Assembly (NCBI RefSeq): GCF_006980705.1
Contig: NZ_SBHO01000010.1
Span: forward strand, 22,086 to 86,085
DNA from: Tepidiphilus olei
Lineage (GTDB): Bacteria > Pseudomonadota > Gammaproteobacteria > Burkholderiales > Rhodocyclaceae
Length of the DNA stretch: 64,000 nt
Reading direction: 5' to 3'
The first letter of the stretch is position 1. Each line of letters opens with the position of its first letter. Positions 1-9,600 of this stretch are shown here, in pieces. The position numbers and the translations under genes were made by a program. Under the pieces are notes generated by a model. It ran no database searches, was not told the origin of the DNA, and was given only the letters and a program-made list of their open reading frames with translations.

Positions 1-746
1 AGTCGCTCGGGTTGCCACACGCTGGCGTCGACCAAGGTTCGCTCGAGCAGGGCGCCAGACTTCGACACTTCATAGCGCCCGAAGCCCGCCAGCCACAGCC
101 GCCCCTTGATTGTCTCGCCCAGCTCGGGGATGCGCCGCGCGTCCGCAACGATGACGTAGATGTGAAAGCCGCGCAACCCGGCAAGCTCGCGTTCGCCATG
201 CCAAATGCAGCTCGACGAACTTGGACGAATCACCATCGGGGCGGCCTCGAGCTCGGGCACCGCCGCGAAGAGGGCGTCGAGCGCCGCGTCGATCCCCAAG
301 GGCTCGCCGTCCTTTGGCGCGTCGAAGTCGAGCAGCAGCACGCCCGGGGCGTTCGCCCATTGGAAGAACTCGCGCGAGCGGGCGATGACGCCGGGGGAAG
401 GCACGGCGGGCAGCTTGCCCTTGGTGACGACGACGAACTCGTCGCGCGCCGGGTCGCAAGGTTCGCCAAAGGCGAGCGCGTGCCGGGGTTCCAGGCATTC
501 GAGCAGCTCGACGAACTCGCCGACGTTCTCGAGCCGGTAACGTCGCGCCTTGCCGCGCGCCATTTGCGGGGGCGTTTTCTTGTCGAGCTCGCCATTACCG
601 TCGAGCCGCACCGTCTTCGTGATGGGGTGGTCGGCCTCGAAGACGGTAACGGCCAAAGGGGTGCTATACTGGGCGAGCGTGCATTCGTTCTTGTCGGCCG
701 TCTCGGGAGCTCCACCCGGGGCGGCCGTTTCGTTTTGGGCCTCCAT
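1..746 (-). CDS. Primase-like replication protein of an integrated element, 3' end beyond window
   Basis: The minus-strand reading frame is open for 248 codons from an ATG at 746 to the left edge, so the C-terminus is missing. It starts directly after the AlpA-like gene, whose stop codon lies 4 bases upstream of this ATG. Visible motifs fit an archaeo-eukaryotic (PrimPol-type) primase: LLLDFD at about residues 137-142 (two metal-binding Asp), a Ser-rich stretch followed by GFHIY with His195, and ERTLVDASVW with Asp240. Family knowledge: such proteins prime replication of plasmids, phages and integrative elements, often fused to a helicase C-terminally. The helicase part, if present, lies outside the window. 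The family call is inferred from motif spacing only. The long antisense frames on the plus strand are shadows of this gene. Confidence 0.6.
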   Translation of the reverse strand, partial: MEAQNETAAPGGAPETADKNECTLAQYSTPLAVTVFEADHPITKTVRLDGNGELDKKTPPQMARGKARRYRLENVGEFVELLECLEPRHALAFGEPCDPARDEFVVVTKGKLPAVPSPGVIARSREFFQWANAPGVLLLDFDAPKDGEPLGIDAALDALFAAVPELEAAPMVIRPSSSSCIWHGERELAGLRGFHIYVIVADARRIPELGETIKGRLWLAGFGRYEVSKSGALLERTLVDASVWQPER

Positions 747-749
747 CGC

Positions 750-947
750 TCACGCCCTCTTCCGGGCCGCCCACGTGGGAACGGGGGCCGTGCGCAGCCA
801 TTCTTCGACTTCTTCGGCCAGCCAAAAGAGCCGGGAACCGGCCATACGGGGCGCGGGGAAAGTGCCGTTGCGCGCGTGGCGATACACCCACACACGCGAG
901 CGGCCGATGAGCTCGCAGACTTCGGATTGGGATAAAACACGTTGCAT
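750..947 (-). CDS. AlpA-like helix-turn-helix regulator/excisionase
   Basis: A 65-residue protein with one winged or AlpA-type helix-turn-helix: LSQSEVCELIGRSRVWVYRH is the likely HTH, followed by the FPAPRMAGSRLFWL pattern typical of AlpA, in which the wing contacts DNA. AlpA-like proteins in P4-type elements activate integrase transcription or act as excisionase. The ATG at 947 is preferred over the upstream one at 995 because the protein then begins just before the conserved HTH. It is followed almost immediately by the primase gene, suggesting one transcript. A pair of identical palindromes lies 60-95 bp upstream. Confidence 0.75.
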   Translation of the reverse strand: MQRVLSQSEVCELIGRSRVWVYRHARNGTFPAPRMAGSRLFWLAEEVEEWLRTAPVPTWAARKRA

Positions 948-1008
948 GGTGCCGCTCCATAAGGAATGAATGCGACACCAAAGATATTTCACCAAGAGCC
1001 GGGTTTTC

Positions 1009-1040
1009 TGGACATGTCCGCCGCCGCTTGGACATGTCCG
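1009..1040. promoter_or_regulatory. Twin palindromic operator-like sites upstream of the AlpA-like gene
   Basis: The sequence TGGACATGTCCG occurs twice, at 1009-1020 and 1029-1040. The inner GGACATGTCC is a perfect 10-bp palindrome. The two centres are 20 bp apart, about two helical turns, so two dimers would bind on the same DNA face. The sites lie in the only sizeable gap between the unknown gene (stop at 1054) and the AlpA-like start (947). That is where an operator controlling the regulator and primase genes would be expected. The binding protein is unknown. Confidence 0.55.
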
Positions 1041-1053
1041 GTTTCAAACGTGA

Positions 1054-1818
1054 TCAATCCTCGGCGCGTAGCCAATTCCTCAGGTAGCGCGATAGCGTCT
1101 TGGGGGCGATGGTCTTCCCGCGGTGCTGCCCGATGGCCTCGAGCAAGGCCGATGCCTTGGACACTTCGGCCTCGGTAGGGCGCCCGATCAGAAACGCCGC
1201 GCCCGCCTCTTCGAGCAGTCCGGCGACGATGGCGCGCATCGTCTCGCGGACATCTTCCCGCGGGGGCGGTTCAATTTCCTGCACTCTGGGGGAATCGGCA
1301 GGCGGGGGGAATCCTTCGTTGATGAATCGCTTGAGAAGAGCGCCAGAGACGCCAAGGAATGGGGGCTTGCGCGGCGGGGAATCGTCATCTTTTGGCGACA
1401 AATACTTCTTCGATGGGGAGACACCATTAACGGGGCTCTTCGCTTCGTCGTAGGCGAAAAAGTTGGGAGGAACGGTTCCGTCGCGCAACCATTGCAACAG
1501 TTCATGATGCCCGACGTCCGACCACGGGGGCCATGCCCCTGCCCCGGTCTCGTAGTCGTTTTCAAGTTCAATGCCGCGATTCACCCAATGCCCGCGTGCT
1601 TGCAGTACGTCCACGGGGTCGCATAAGAACGGGGCACCTTTTAAGTCTATGCAAAAAACGGTCATCTCCCGATCATTCGGCGCCAGCAGCACATAAAACC
1701 CGCTCAGCGCGCCCGCATAGATCGCCTCTTCCGACACGTCCAAGATGCGCGCCACCTCGGGCACCGGCAAAACGAAGTCGTCGGGGATGTTGCGCCACCG
1801 TTTCAAGTCATCGACCAT
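1054..1818 (-). CDS. Hypothetical protein of the integrated element with N-terminal HTH-like segment
   Basis: A 254-residue protein of no recognised family. Residues 15-45 (VPEVARILDVSEEAIYAGAL) look like an AlpA/MerR-type helix-turn-helix. The middle is acidic and proline-rich (about 125-185) and probably disordered. The C-terminal 45 residues are helical and basic (KTIAPKTLSRYLRNWL), possibly a second DNA-contacting unit. It overlaps the integrase stop by 11 bp and is followed by the AlpA-like gene, so it belongs to the same minus-strand transcript. A role in excision or copy control of the element is only an inference from position. Confidence 0.6.
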   Translation of the reverse strand: MVDDLKRWRNIPDDFVLPVPEVARILDVSEEAIYAGALSGFYVLLAPNDREMTVFCIDLKGAPFLCDPVDVLQARGHWVNRGIELENDYETGAGAWPPWSDVGHHELLQWLRDGTVPPNFFAYDEAKSPVNGVSPSKKYLSPKDDDSPPRKPPFLGVSGALLKRFINEGFPPPADSPRVQEIEPPPREDVRETMRAIVAGLLEEAGAAFLIGRPTEAEVSKASALLEAIGQHRGKTIAPKTLSRYLRNWLRAED

Positions 1819-3058
1819 CGTCGTTTGCTCCTGTAGTGACGAACCTTGCCCATTGCTCCATCAGCGGCCGCCGCTTCTCGACAAGGTCGCCGCGGGCATA
1901 GACGGCTTCGACCTCGCCTTTGTAGTCATGCGCGAGCGCGTCTTCGAGCAGTGCGCGGGGATAGTGGGTCTCGTTCTCGCCCCAGGTGCGAAAGGTGGCG
2001 CGAAAGCCGTGGGCCACGATGACGCGCCCACCCTGGCGCCGGTCGATCCAACCTACGCCGTCGGCCGCGTGCTTGGCCGCGTGCAGGTCGCGCAATAGTT
2101 TCGTCAGCGCCATGTCCGACAAAGGCTTGCCGCCGCGCGATGGGAACACCCAAGGGCAAGCGGTAAAGCGTGGCAGGGCGTGCAGCAGCTCGAGTGCGGC
2201 CGCCGACAGGGGCACGGCGTGGGGTCGCTTGGTCTTCATGCGTTGCCCGTAGTCGCTGGCGCCGGGGATGCGCCAGACGCGCGCCTCGAAGTCAAATTCT
2301 TGCCATTGGGCAAAGCGCACATTGAGGGGACGAACGGCCGTGAGGATGAGCAGCGCGAGCGCCCGGGCGGCCGTGCTCGTCTTGGCGTCGAGCACCCGCC
2401 AGAAGTCGGCGGCCTCGGCGTAGTCGAGCGCAGGCATGTTCTCGCCTTCGACCACCTTGGACGGGGCCGGTAGCAGCTTGTCGAGATGACCTTTCCACCG
2501 CGCCGGGTTTTCGCCGCTGCGCAGTCCGTGAGCCGCCGCCCAGTCGAGCACGGCCGCGATGCGTTGCTGCAAGCGCGATGCCGTCTCGGTCTTCGTCGTC
2601 CATATCGGCTCGAGGATGGCGAGCACGTGGCGCGTCTCGACCTCGGCGGGGCGCAGGTGGCCGATGATGGGGAAAGCGAACTGCGCAAGGGTATTTTCCC
2701 ATTGCTGCACGTGCTTGGCGTTCGTCCATTCGGCGCGCTTGGCCTCGATGAGCCTGGCGGCGCATTCGGCGAAGGTGAGCGCGACATGACGTTTCACGCG
2801 CAGCGTCTCGGCCGGGTCACGCTTTTCGAGCTTGAGCACGCGCAAGAGCTCGTCGCGCTTTTCCCGCGCATCGGCCAGCGCCAGCACATCAGCCGGCCCA
2901 AGGGTTAGCTCGTTGATCTTGCCGTTGAACCGGTAGCGCAGTACCCAGCTACGCGAGACACCGCGCACCCGCAGATAGAGATTGCGGCCGTCGGCGTGGT
3001 AGCCGTCCGGCAACCTCGCCAGCGCCCGTGGGGCGAGCCGGTTGATTACCTTTGGCAT
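1808..3058 (-). CDS. P4-type tyrosine recombinase/integrase
   Basis: A 416-residue site-specific recombinase. The N-terminus (residues 1-90) matches the DUF4102 arm-binding domain of P4-like integrases, including a DGRNLYLRVR-type strand. A SAM-like core-binding domain follows at about 100-190. The catalytic domain has Arg in LTAVRPLNVRFAQW, HGFRATFRTWG (His-x-x-Arg), His in ALAHDYKGEVE and a likely Tyr nucleophile in EAVYARGDLVEKR. All expected catalytic residues are visible and the length is normal, so the enzyme looks intact. It is the first gene of the minus-strand block running to the left edge, so the attachment site is expected just upstream (3059-3141). No tRNA gene was recognised there. 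Confidence 0.93.
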   Translation of the reverse strand: MPKVINRLAPRALARLPDGYHADGRNLYLRVRGVSRSWVLRYRFNGKINELTLGPADVLALADAREKRDELLRVLKLEKRDPAETLRVKRHVALTFAECAARLIEAKRAEWTNAKHVQQWENTLAQFAFPIIGHLRPAEVETRHVLAILEPIWTTKTETASRLQQRIAAVLDWAAAHGLRSGENPARWKGHLDKLLPAPSKVVEGENMPALDYAEAADFWRVLDAKTSTAARALALLILTAVRPLNVRFAQWQEFDFEARVWRIPGASDYGQRMKTKRPHAVPLSAAALELLHALPRFTACPWVFPSRGGKPLSDMALTKLLRDLHAAKHAADGVGWIDRRQGGRVIVAHGFRATFRTWGENETHYPRALLEDALAHDYKGEVEAVYARGDLVEKRRPLMEQWARFVTTGANDDGR

Positions 3059-3065
3059 AAATTCT

Positions 3066-3085
3066 GCCTTATCGCTTGCCTTATC
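3066..3085. repeat. Two direct repeats of GCCTTATC at the integrase start
   Basis: GCCTTATC occurs at 3066-3073 and again at 3078-3085, 12 bp start to start, immediately upstream of the integrase ATG at 3058. Such short direct repeats next to int can be arm-type integrase sites or binding sites for a regulator. They also overlap the region where an attachment site is expected. Function is inferred from position only. Confidence 0.35.
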
Positions 3086-3141
3086 ATTTTACGACGCATG
3101 ACGAAACACGATGAGACAGATTATAGCCTAGGTGCCTTGAT

Positions 3142-4202
3142 TTACAATACTATTTGAAACGACGAGAAATTGCACATTACATGGGAATGGCGGACCCCGG
3201 CTCCACCAACACATTCGCATAATTCCTTGACTTCAAAGGAAAAAGCAGCGGAAGACGAAAGACTGTTCTCGACAGCCCAGTGCGCCCGTACTGCCTGGGC
3301 CAGGCAATGGGCATCGGCCGGCAGACTGCTGAGGTAGAAACGGCGTTCGAGCGAGGTCTTGCCATTGATCGTTCGTTCCGACTCGATCACCACGAAGGGT
3401 GTCATATCGGGCCATCGTTCTGGCTGGGCTAGGCAATCGAATCGATCGAAGGCGAAACAGCGACGCGTTTCGATGCGGCCATGATCCTTCACGATGGTTT
3501 GCACCACGGTATGCGGGGTACGTTCGAGCGCAGACTGGTACTGGACAACGAATTCCCGCACCGAGGCGGCCAGGCTTGGCTGATTGTCCTTGAGCGACGC
3601 CAGGACGTAGTGGGTGCCGCGATCCCGAATGGCCCGGGTAATGTTCACTTGCGTGCCCATTGCATCGATCGTGACGATGCAGCCCTCGAGCGCCAAGGTG
3701 ATCAACAACTGCGCAATCGCCGTCTTCTCGTTCGATTTCTCCGCTCTCGCCCGTTGCTCCAGCACCAACCCGGCACCGCCGCAGAAGCTCTGACCAGATG
3801 CAAAAGCGTGGCATCGAGCTTGCCCAAGCGGCGACTGGTCTTGTCGTCGATCGCCACCACGGCATCGGCGCCCAAGGCCGGCACCAGCGTGCCCACCCAG
3901 CGTCGGAAGGCCGCATCGAATTCGTCCGGGTCAATCAGCCCGAACAAGCGCCCGAAGGTGTCATGGGACGCGATGCCGTGCTCGAGCTGCAGATGACCGC
4001 GCAGCCATTCCAGCTTCTCTTTCGCCCACAATTCGATCTCGACGAAGATGCCTGCGCCCGCCAGCACGGCATTGACGGCCACCACCAGCAGTTCGACGAG
4101 GTCGTGTTCGACCTTCCCTGACTGTCTCGGATCGTGGATCGTGACGAATATGTCGGCCAAGCGCAGCGTGTTTCCCGTCTCTATGCCCACCCAAAAAGAC
4201 AA
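3142..4202 (-). pseudogene. ISAs1-type transposase, frameshifted and 3'-truncated
   Basis: Two overlapping minus-strand frames together make one ISAs1-family transposase. The upstream frame (3702-4202) holds the N-terminal part: DPRQSGKVEHDLVELL, LEHGIASHDTFGRLF and the first Asp in VVAIDDKTSRR. It loses frame near 3770. The downstream frame (3142-3768) resumes with LEQRARAEKSNEKTAI, GCIVTIDAMGTQ and ends after AHWAVENSL, where a normal protein continues for about 50 more conserved residues. A one-base indel near 3770 and a 3' truncation near 3270 therefore inactivate it. Terminal inverted repeats were not identified. It marks past IS activity at the junction between the integrase element and the Wadjet locus. 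Confidence 0.85.
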
Positions 4203-4226
4203 AAAACACTCAAATCAAGCCACTAG

Positions 4227-4451
4227 GAACAGACCATTCTTCAAGGCGTTGATCGTGAAAGACTATTTCGGACGTTCAACGACGATGTGATTCATGCGAT
4301 TGCCCTGGGGGAGACGATTCAGCGCTGCGTCTGGCTGTACAATCACCATATCCCTCAGAAGACTCTGGGACACATCACACCCATCGATGCCATGACAAAA
4401 CGGTACGCGGACAAACCTGAACTTTTCATAACAACACCGAACACCGCATAA
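4227..4451 (+). pseudogene. C-terminal fragment of an IS481/IS3-like transposase
   Basis: A plus-strand frame beginning after an in-frame stop at 4224 reads TFNDDVIHAIALGETIQR, then CVWLYNHHIPQKTLGHITPIDAM, and ends at TAA 4449-4451. The YNxxxPxxxLGxxTPxxA pattern is the hallmark C-terminus of DDE integrase-core transposases of the IS481/IS3 group. The catalytic DDE part is absent, so this is a remnant. It abuts the start of jetA (36 bp downstream) and probably marks the left boundary of the acquired Wadjet locus. Confidence 0.75.
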
Positions 4452-4487
4452 TCATCCGAGACCTGACATTTAGGGATGACCTGACCA

Positions 4488-5960
4488 GTGTTGCTCGACC
4501 ACGCCACCCTCTCCACCCTGCGCGACCACCACCCCGCCTGGCGGCTGCTGGCCTCGCCGCACGCGCTGCTGGTGGCAAGCTTCCTGCACCGGGTGTTCGT
4601 GGCGCCCAACGTGCGGGTGATGAGCGAGGCCGATTTGGCCGAGGCGCTGGAAGACGAGCTGTTCACCCTGCGCGAGCAGCTGGGACCGGAGGCGTACCCC
4701 AAGGGCGCGCAGGACTACTTGAACGACTGGGCCGCGCCGGACAAGGGCTGGCTGCGCAAGTTCTACAAGCCGGGCACGGACGAGGCGCAGTTCGACCTGA
4801 CGCCGGCCACCGAGAAGGCCATCGCCTGGCTGCTGTCGCTCACCGAGCGGCCCTTCGTCGGCACCGAGTCGCGCTTGCTGACGCTGTTCGCGCTGCTGGA
4901 GCAGATCAGCGCCGGCACCGAGGCCGACCCGATCAAGCGCATCGAGGATTTGCGCAAAAAACGCGACGCGCTCGACGCCGAGATTGCCCGCGTGCTGGCC
5001 GGCGAGGTGCCGCTGCTGGAGGACACGGCGGTCAAGGACCGCTTTTTGCAGTTCCAGCAGCTGGCGCGCGAGCTGCTGGCCGACTTCCGCGAGGTGGAAC
5101 ACAACTTCCGCCGGCTCGACCGCAAAGTGCGCGAGAAGATCGCGCTGTGGGAAGGCAGCAAGGGCGCGCTGCTCGACGAGATCATGGGCGAGCGCGACGC
5201 CATCGGCGACTCCGACCAGGGGCGCAGCTTCCGCGCTTTCTGGGACTTCCTCATGTCCAGCCGGCGTCAGGAGGAGCTCTCCGAGCGGCTGGATCAGGTG
5301 CTGGCACTGCCTGCCGTGGTTCAGCTTTCGCCCGAGCCGCGCATCCGCCGCGTGCATCACGACTGGCTGGAAGCCGGCGAACACACGCAGCGCACCGTCG
5401 CTCAACTGTCGCAGCAACTTCGCCGCTTTCTGGACGACCGGGCCTTTCTGGAAAACCGCCGCATCCTGGACCTGCTACACGGCATCGAGAGCAAGGCGCT
5501 GGCTCTGCGCGAGGCTCTGCCCAGCGGCACGGTGATGCACATCGACGCGATGGGCGCGGACATCGACCTGCCGCTGGAACGCCCCTTGTTCACGCCGAGC
5601 GTGAAGCCACGCCTGGCCGATCTGGCCCTCGTGGCCGGCGAGGAGGAGGTCGACACCGCGCGCTTGTTCGACCAGATCGTGGTGGATAAGGCGCGCCTGC
5701 GCTCGGCCGTTCAACGCGCACTGCGCCGCCAGCCGCAGATCACGCTGCGCGAACTGCTGGAGGATGAGCCTTTACACCAGGGCCTCGTCGAACTGGTGGC
5801 TTATCTGGAACTCGCCCACGCCGAAGATAGCGCGCTTGCGGATTTTCGCGCCCTCGTCGATGACGCCGTAATCGAGCCGGTGCGCTGGCAGGCCCGCGAT
5901 GCAGCGGGCAATGCCGTGACGCGCGAGGCGCGATTGCCGCGCGTGATCTTCACGCGCTGA
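4488..5960 (+). CDS. jetA: Wadjet defence protein JetA (DUF3375, kleisin-like)
   Basis: A 490-residue DUF3375 protein. In Wadjet systems JetA is the MukF-like kleisin that bridges the SMC heads of JetC and recruits JetB. Recognisable family stretches are LLDHATLSTLR at the N-terminus, FVGTESRLLTLF (about 124-135), DFREVEHNFRRLDRKVREK, GRSFRAFWDFLMSSRRQEEL and the C-terminal RLPRVIFTR. The start is a GTG at 4488, chosen because it gives the conserved N-terminus; an AGGGA lies about 12 bp upstream. It is the first gene of the jetABC block and is intact. The DUF3375 type of JetA indicates a type I Wadjet; the type number is from memory of the published scheme. Confidence 0.92.
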   Translation: MLLDHATLSTLRDHHPAWRLLASPHALLVASFLHRVFVAPNVRVMSEADLAEALEDELFTLREQLGPEAYPKGAQDYLNDWAAPDKGWLRKFYKPGTDEAQFDLTPATEKAIAWLLSLTERPFVGTESRLLTLFALLEQISAGTEADPIKRIEDLRKKRDALDAEIARVLAGEVPLLEDTAVKDRFLQFQQLARELLADFREVEHNFRRLDRKVREKIALWEGSKGALLDEIMGERDAIGDSDQGRSFRAFWDFLMSSRRQEELSERLDQVLALPAVVQLSPEPRIRRVHHDWLEAGEHTQRTVAQLSQQLRRFLDDRAFLENRRILDLLHGIESKALALREALPSGTVMHIDAMGADIDLPLERPLFTPSVKPRLADLALVAGEEEVDTARLFDQIVVDKARLRSAVQRALRRQPQITLRELLEDEPLHQGLVELVAYLELAHAEDSALADFRALVDDAVIEPVRWQARDAAGNAVTREARLPRVIFTR

Positions 5961-5989
5961 CGGCGCCAAACGGCCTGGAGGAAAAGCAC

Positions 5990-6667
5990 ATGAACGAGGC
6001 GCTGTACGAGGACGATCCGATGGAGACCCCGCCCAGCGCGCTGCCGGCCGTGCCCGAGCTGTCGCAGCTGATGGTGCACCTGCTCAAGGGCGTGCTCTAC
6101 CGGGACGATGACGAGCGCTTGTGGGAGAGCCTCTTGCGCCTGCAGGCGCGCGTCAGGGAGCAGGCCGCCGTGCTGCTGCTCGATTTGGTGCTGGACGAGG
6201 CCGAGGGCCACGCCTTCCTCAAGAGCCGCCCCGACCCGGACGAGTCCGAAGGTGCGCCCCGCCTGCCGCGGCTCGTCGCGCGCCGACCGCTGTCTTATCC
6301 GCTGAGCCTGATGCTGGCGCTGCTCAGGAAGCGCATGGCCGAGTTCGACGCCGGCGGCGGCGACACGCGGCTGGTGCTCTCGCGCGACGAGATTGCCGAG
6401 CTGATGCGCGTGTTCCTGCCCGATGGCACGAACGAGGCGCGGCTGATCGACCAGGTGGACGCGACGATCGCCAAGGTAGTCGATCTGGGGTTTCTGCGCC
6501 GGCTCAAGCCCGCTGCCGGCAGCGCTCAGGACCGAGGGCATTACGAGGTGCGGCGCATCCTGAAGGCCTTCGTGGACGCACAGTGGCTGGCCGAGTTCGA
6601 TGCGCGGCTGGAAGTCTACCGGACGGCGCTGTCGGGCAACGCGGGCAAGGAGGGAGGCGATGCCTGA
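5990..6667 (+). CDS. jetB: Wadjet defence protein JetB (DUF4194, KITE/MukE-like)
   Basis: A 225-residue DUF4194 protein. JetB is the MukE-like winged-helix (KITE) subunit that dimerises on the JetA kleisin. Family features are [25 protein letters not shown] near the start, [19 protein letters not shown] (about 98-116), [16 protein letters not shown] and the terminal [16 protein letters not shown]. It begins 29 bp after jetA with a clear GGAGGAAA ribosome site, and its stop overlaps the jetC start by 8 bp, so jetABC are translationally coupled. Confidence 0.9.
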   Translation: MNEALYEDDPMETPPSALPAVPELSQLMVHLLKGVLYRDDDERLWESLLRLQARVREQAAVLLLDLVLDEAEGHAFLKSRPDPDESEGAPRLPRLVARRPLSYPLSLMLALLRKRMAEFDAGGGDTRLVLSRDEIAELMRVFLPDGTNEARLIDQVDATIAKVVDLGFLRRLKPAAGSAQDRGHYEVRRILKAFVDAQWLAEFDARLEVYRTALSGNAGKEGGDA

Positions 6668-9600
6668 ATCACCGCTGGATTCGGCGACGTTGAGCTTGGA
6701 CTTCGTGGCCGACGACAGCCGGGTAGGCTTTCGGCTGCACCGGCTGGAGGTGCTGAACTGGGGCACCTTCGACAAGCGGATCTCGCGCTACCCGCTCGAC
6801 GGGCGCAACGGTCTGCTCACGGGCGACATCGGTTCGGGCAAGTCCACGCTGGTCGATGCCATCACCACCTTGCTGGTGCCGGCGCATCGCGTGGCCTACA
6901 ACAAGGCGGCCGGCGCGGATGCCCGCGAGCGCTCCTTGCGCTCCTACGTGCTGGGCCACTACAAGAGCGAACGCAACGAGCTCACGGGCAGCAGCAAGCC
7001 CGTGGCGCTGCGCGATGCGTCGAGCTACTCGGTCATCCTCGGCGTCTTTCGCAACGAGGGCTTTGATCAGGCGGTGACGCTGGCCCAGGTCTTCTGGCTG
7101 AAAGACCCGCAAGGCCAGCCCGCGCGCCTGTTCGTGGCCGCCGAGCGGGAACTCGCCATCGCCGACGACTTCAGCGGCTTCGGAGCCGACATCACTGCGC
7201 TACGCAAGAAGCTGCGGGCGCAAGGCTGCGAGCTGTTCGAGAGCTTTCCGCCCTACGGCGCCTGGTTCCGCCGGCGCTTCGGCATCGAGCACGAGCAAGC
7301 CCTGGAGCTTTTCCACCAGACCGTCTCGATGAAGTCGGTGGGCAATCTCACCGATTTCGTGCGCAACCACATGCTGGAACCGTTCGATTCGGGGCAACGC
7401 ATCGAAGCGCTGATCCGCCACTTCGACGACCTGGACCGTGCGCACCAGGCGGTGCTCAAGGCCAAGCGGCAGGTCGATCTGCTCACGCCGCTGGTCGAGG
7501 ACGGCAAGCGCCACCAGGCGTTGATGGCCGAGATCCAGGACTGGCGGGAAGCGCGCGACCAGCTTCGGCCGTACTTCGCGCGGCTCAAGGGCGAGCTGCT
7601 CAACCGCCGGCTCGGCCTGCTGGCGGAAGAGGCCGCCCGGCTCGACGCGCAGATCGAGCGCTTGGATGCCCAGCGTGAGACCGAGCGCCTCGAAGTCGGC
7701 CGCCTGGAGCGGGCGCTACGCGACAACGGCGGCGACCGCCTGGAGGAGCTGGCGGCCGAGATCCGCCGTCTGGAACAGGAAAAGGCGCAACGTCAGCAGA
7801 AGTCGGATCGCTTCCAGGCGCTGCTGGCCCGCATCGACGAGGCGGCGCCGGCCGATGAAGCCGGCTTTCTCGCCCAGCAGCAAAGCATCGCCCAGCGTGC
7901 CGAAGGCTTGCGCGAGCGCATTGCCGACCTGGACAACCGCGAGCGCGAGGAGGACTTTGCCTTCCGCAAGGGCCGCGAAGAGCACGCCGCCCTGTCCGAC
8001 GAGATCGAGAGTCTTTCTCGGCGCAAGAGCAACATCGACGCTGCCCAGATCCGCATCCGCGAGGCGCTGTGCGCGGCGCTCTCGATCGACGAGGACGAAC
8101 TGCCGTTCGCGGGCGAGCTCATCCAGGTGCGTGAGGACGAGCGCGATTGGGAAGGCGCCGCCGAGCGGCTGCTACGCGGCTTCGGTCTGTCGCTGCTGGT
8201 GCCGGATGCGCACTACGAAGCCGTGGCCGACTGGGTGGACCGCCAGCACCTGGGCGGGAGGCTGGTGTACTTCCATGTGCGACCACGGGAGGCAACGCAG
8301 AGCGCGGCGCTGCATCCGCAGTCGCTGGTGAGAAAGCTCCAAATCAAGCCGGATTCGCCGCACTACGAGTGGTTGGAGCAGAAGCTTCGGAGCCGCTTCG
8401 ATGTGGCTTGCTGCGACACCGGCGCGCAGTTTCGCCGCGAGACGCGCGCCATCACCCGCGCAGGACAGATCAAGGACCCGAGCGGACGACACGAGAAGGA
8501 CGACCGCAGCCGCATCGACGATCGCAGCCACTACGTGCTCGGCTGGAGCAATGCCGACAAACTGCGGGCGCTGCGGGATCGGCGGGAACGTCTGGAGGCG
8601 AGACTCGCCCTGCTCGGGCAACGCATCGGCGAGATCCAGCAGGCGCGCAACGAACTGCGGGGCCGGCTGGATGCACTCGCCAAACTGGAAGAATTCACGC
8701 GCTTTGCCGACATCGACTGGATGAGCCCGGCGCGGAGAATCGCCGAGCTCACCGAGGAACGGGCACGGCTGGAGTCCGCTTCCGACGCGCTGCAGGAGCT
8801 GGGTCGCCGGCTCGAAGCGGCGCAAGCGCGGCTCGCGGAAGTGGAGCGCCAGCGCGACGCGGTGCGCGACAAACGCTCGGCGGTGGCGACCAAGCGAGAA
8901 GCGGCGCAAACGCTACTCGAAGAGGCCCGCGCGGTGTGGGCCGCTGCGCCGCTCACCGACGCGCAGATCGTGCGTCTGGATGCCTGGCGTGCACAGGCGC
9001 TGGGCGAGCATCAACTCACGGTCGAATCCTGCGACAACCGCGAGCAGGAGCTGCGCCAGTGGCTCCAGCAGCGCATCGACGCGGAGGACAGGCGCCTCGC
9101 GCGGCTCACCGAGCGCATCGTCAACGCCATGCGCGGCTTCAAGGAAGAATTCAAGGCCGAGACCGTCGAGATGGACGTTGCGCTCGCGGCATTGCCGGAG
9201 TACGAGCGCCTGCTCGCCGGCTTGAAGAGCGACGACCTGCCGCGCTTCGAGGCCCGCTTCAAGGAACTGCTCAACGTCAACACCATCAACGAGATCGCCA
9301 ACTTCAACGCCCAGCTCGCCCGTGAGCGGGAGACGATCAAGGAGCGCGTCGACTTCATCAACCAGTCGCTCGCTGCCATCGACTACAACCCCGGCCGCTA
9401 CATCAAACTGGTGGCGCAGCCGAGCCCCGATGCCGAGATCCGCGATTTCCAGCAGGACTTACGTGCGTGCACCGAGGGCGCGCTAACGGGCTCGGCCGAC
9501 GAACAGTATTCGGAAGCCAAGTTCCTGCAGGTCAAGGCCATCATCGACCGCTTCCGGGGCCGCGAAGGACTGGCGGACGCCGACCGGCGCTGGACCGCCA

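Noticed and set aside
12..935. Long plus-strand frame of 307 codons at the left edge
   Set aside because: It is antisense to the primase-like gene and the AlpA-like gene, whose minus-strand frames show motifs and sensible gene junctions; the plus-strand product is Arg/Gly/Ala-rich without family features.
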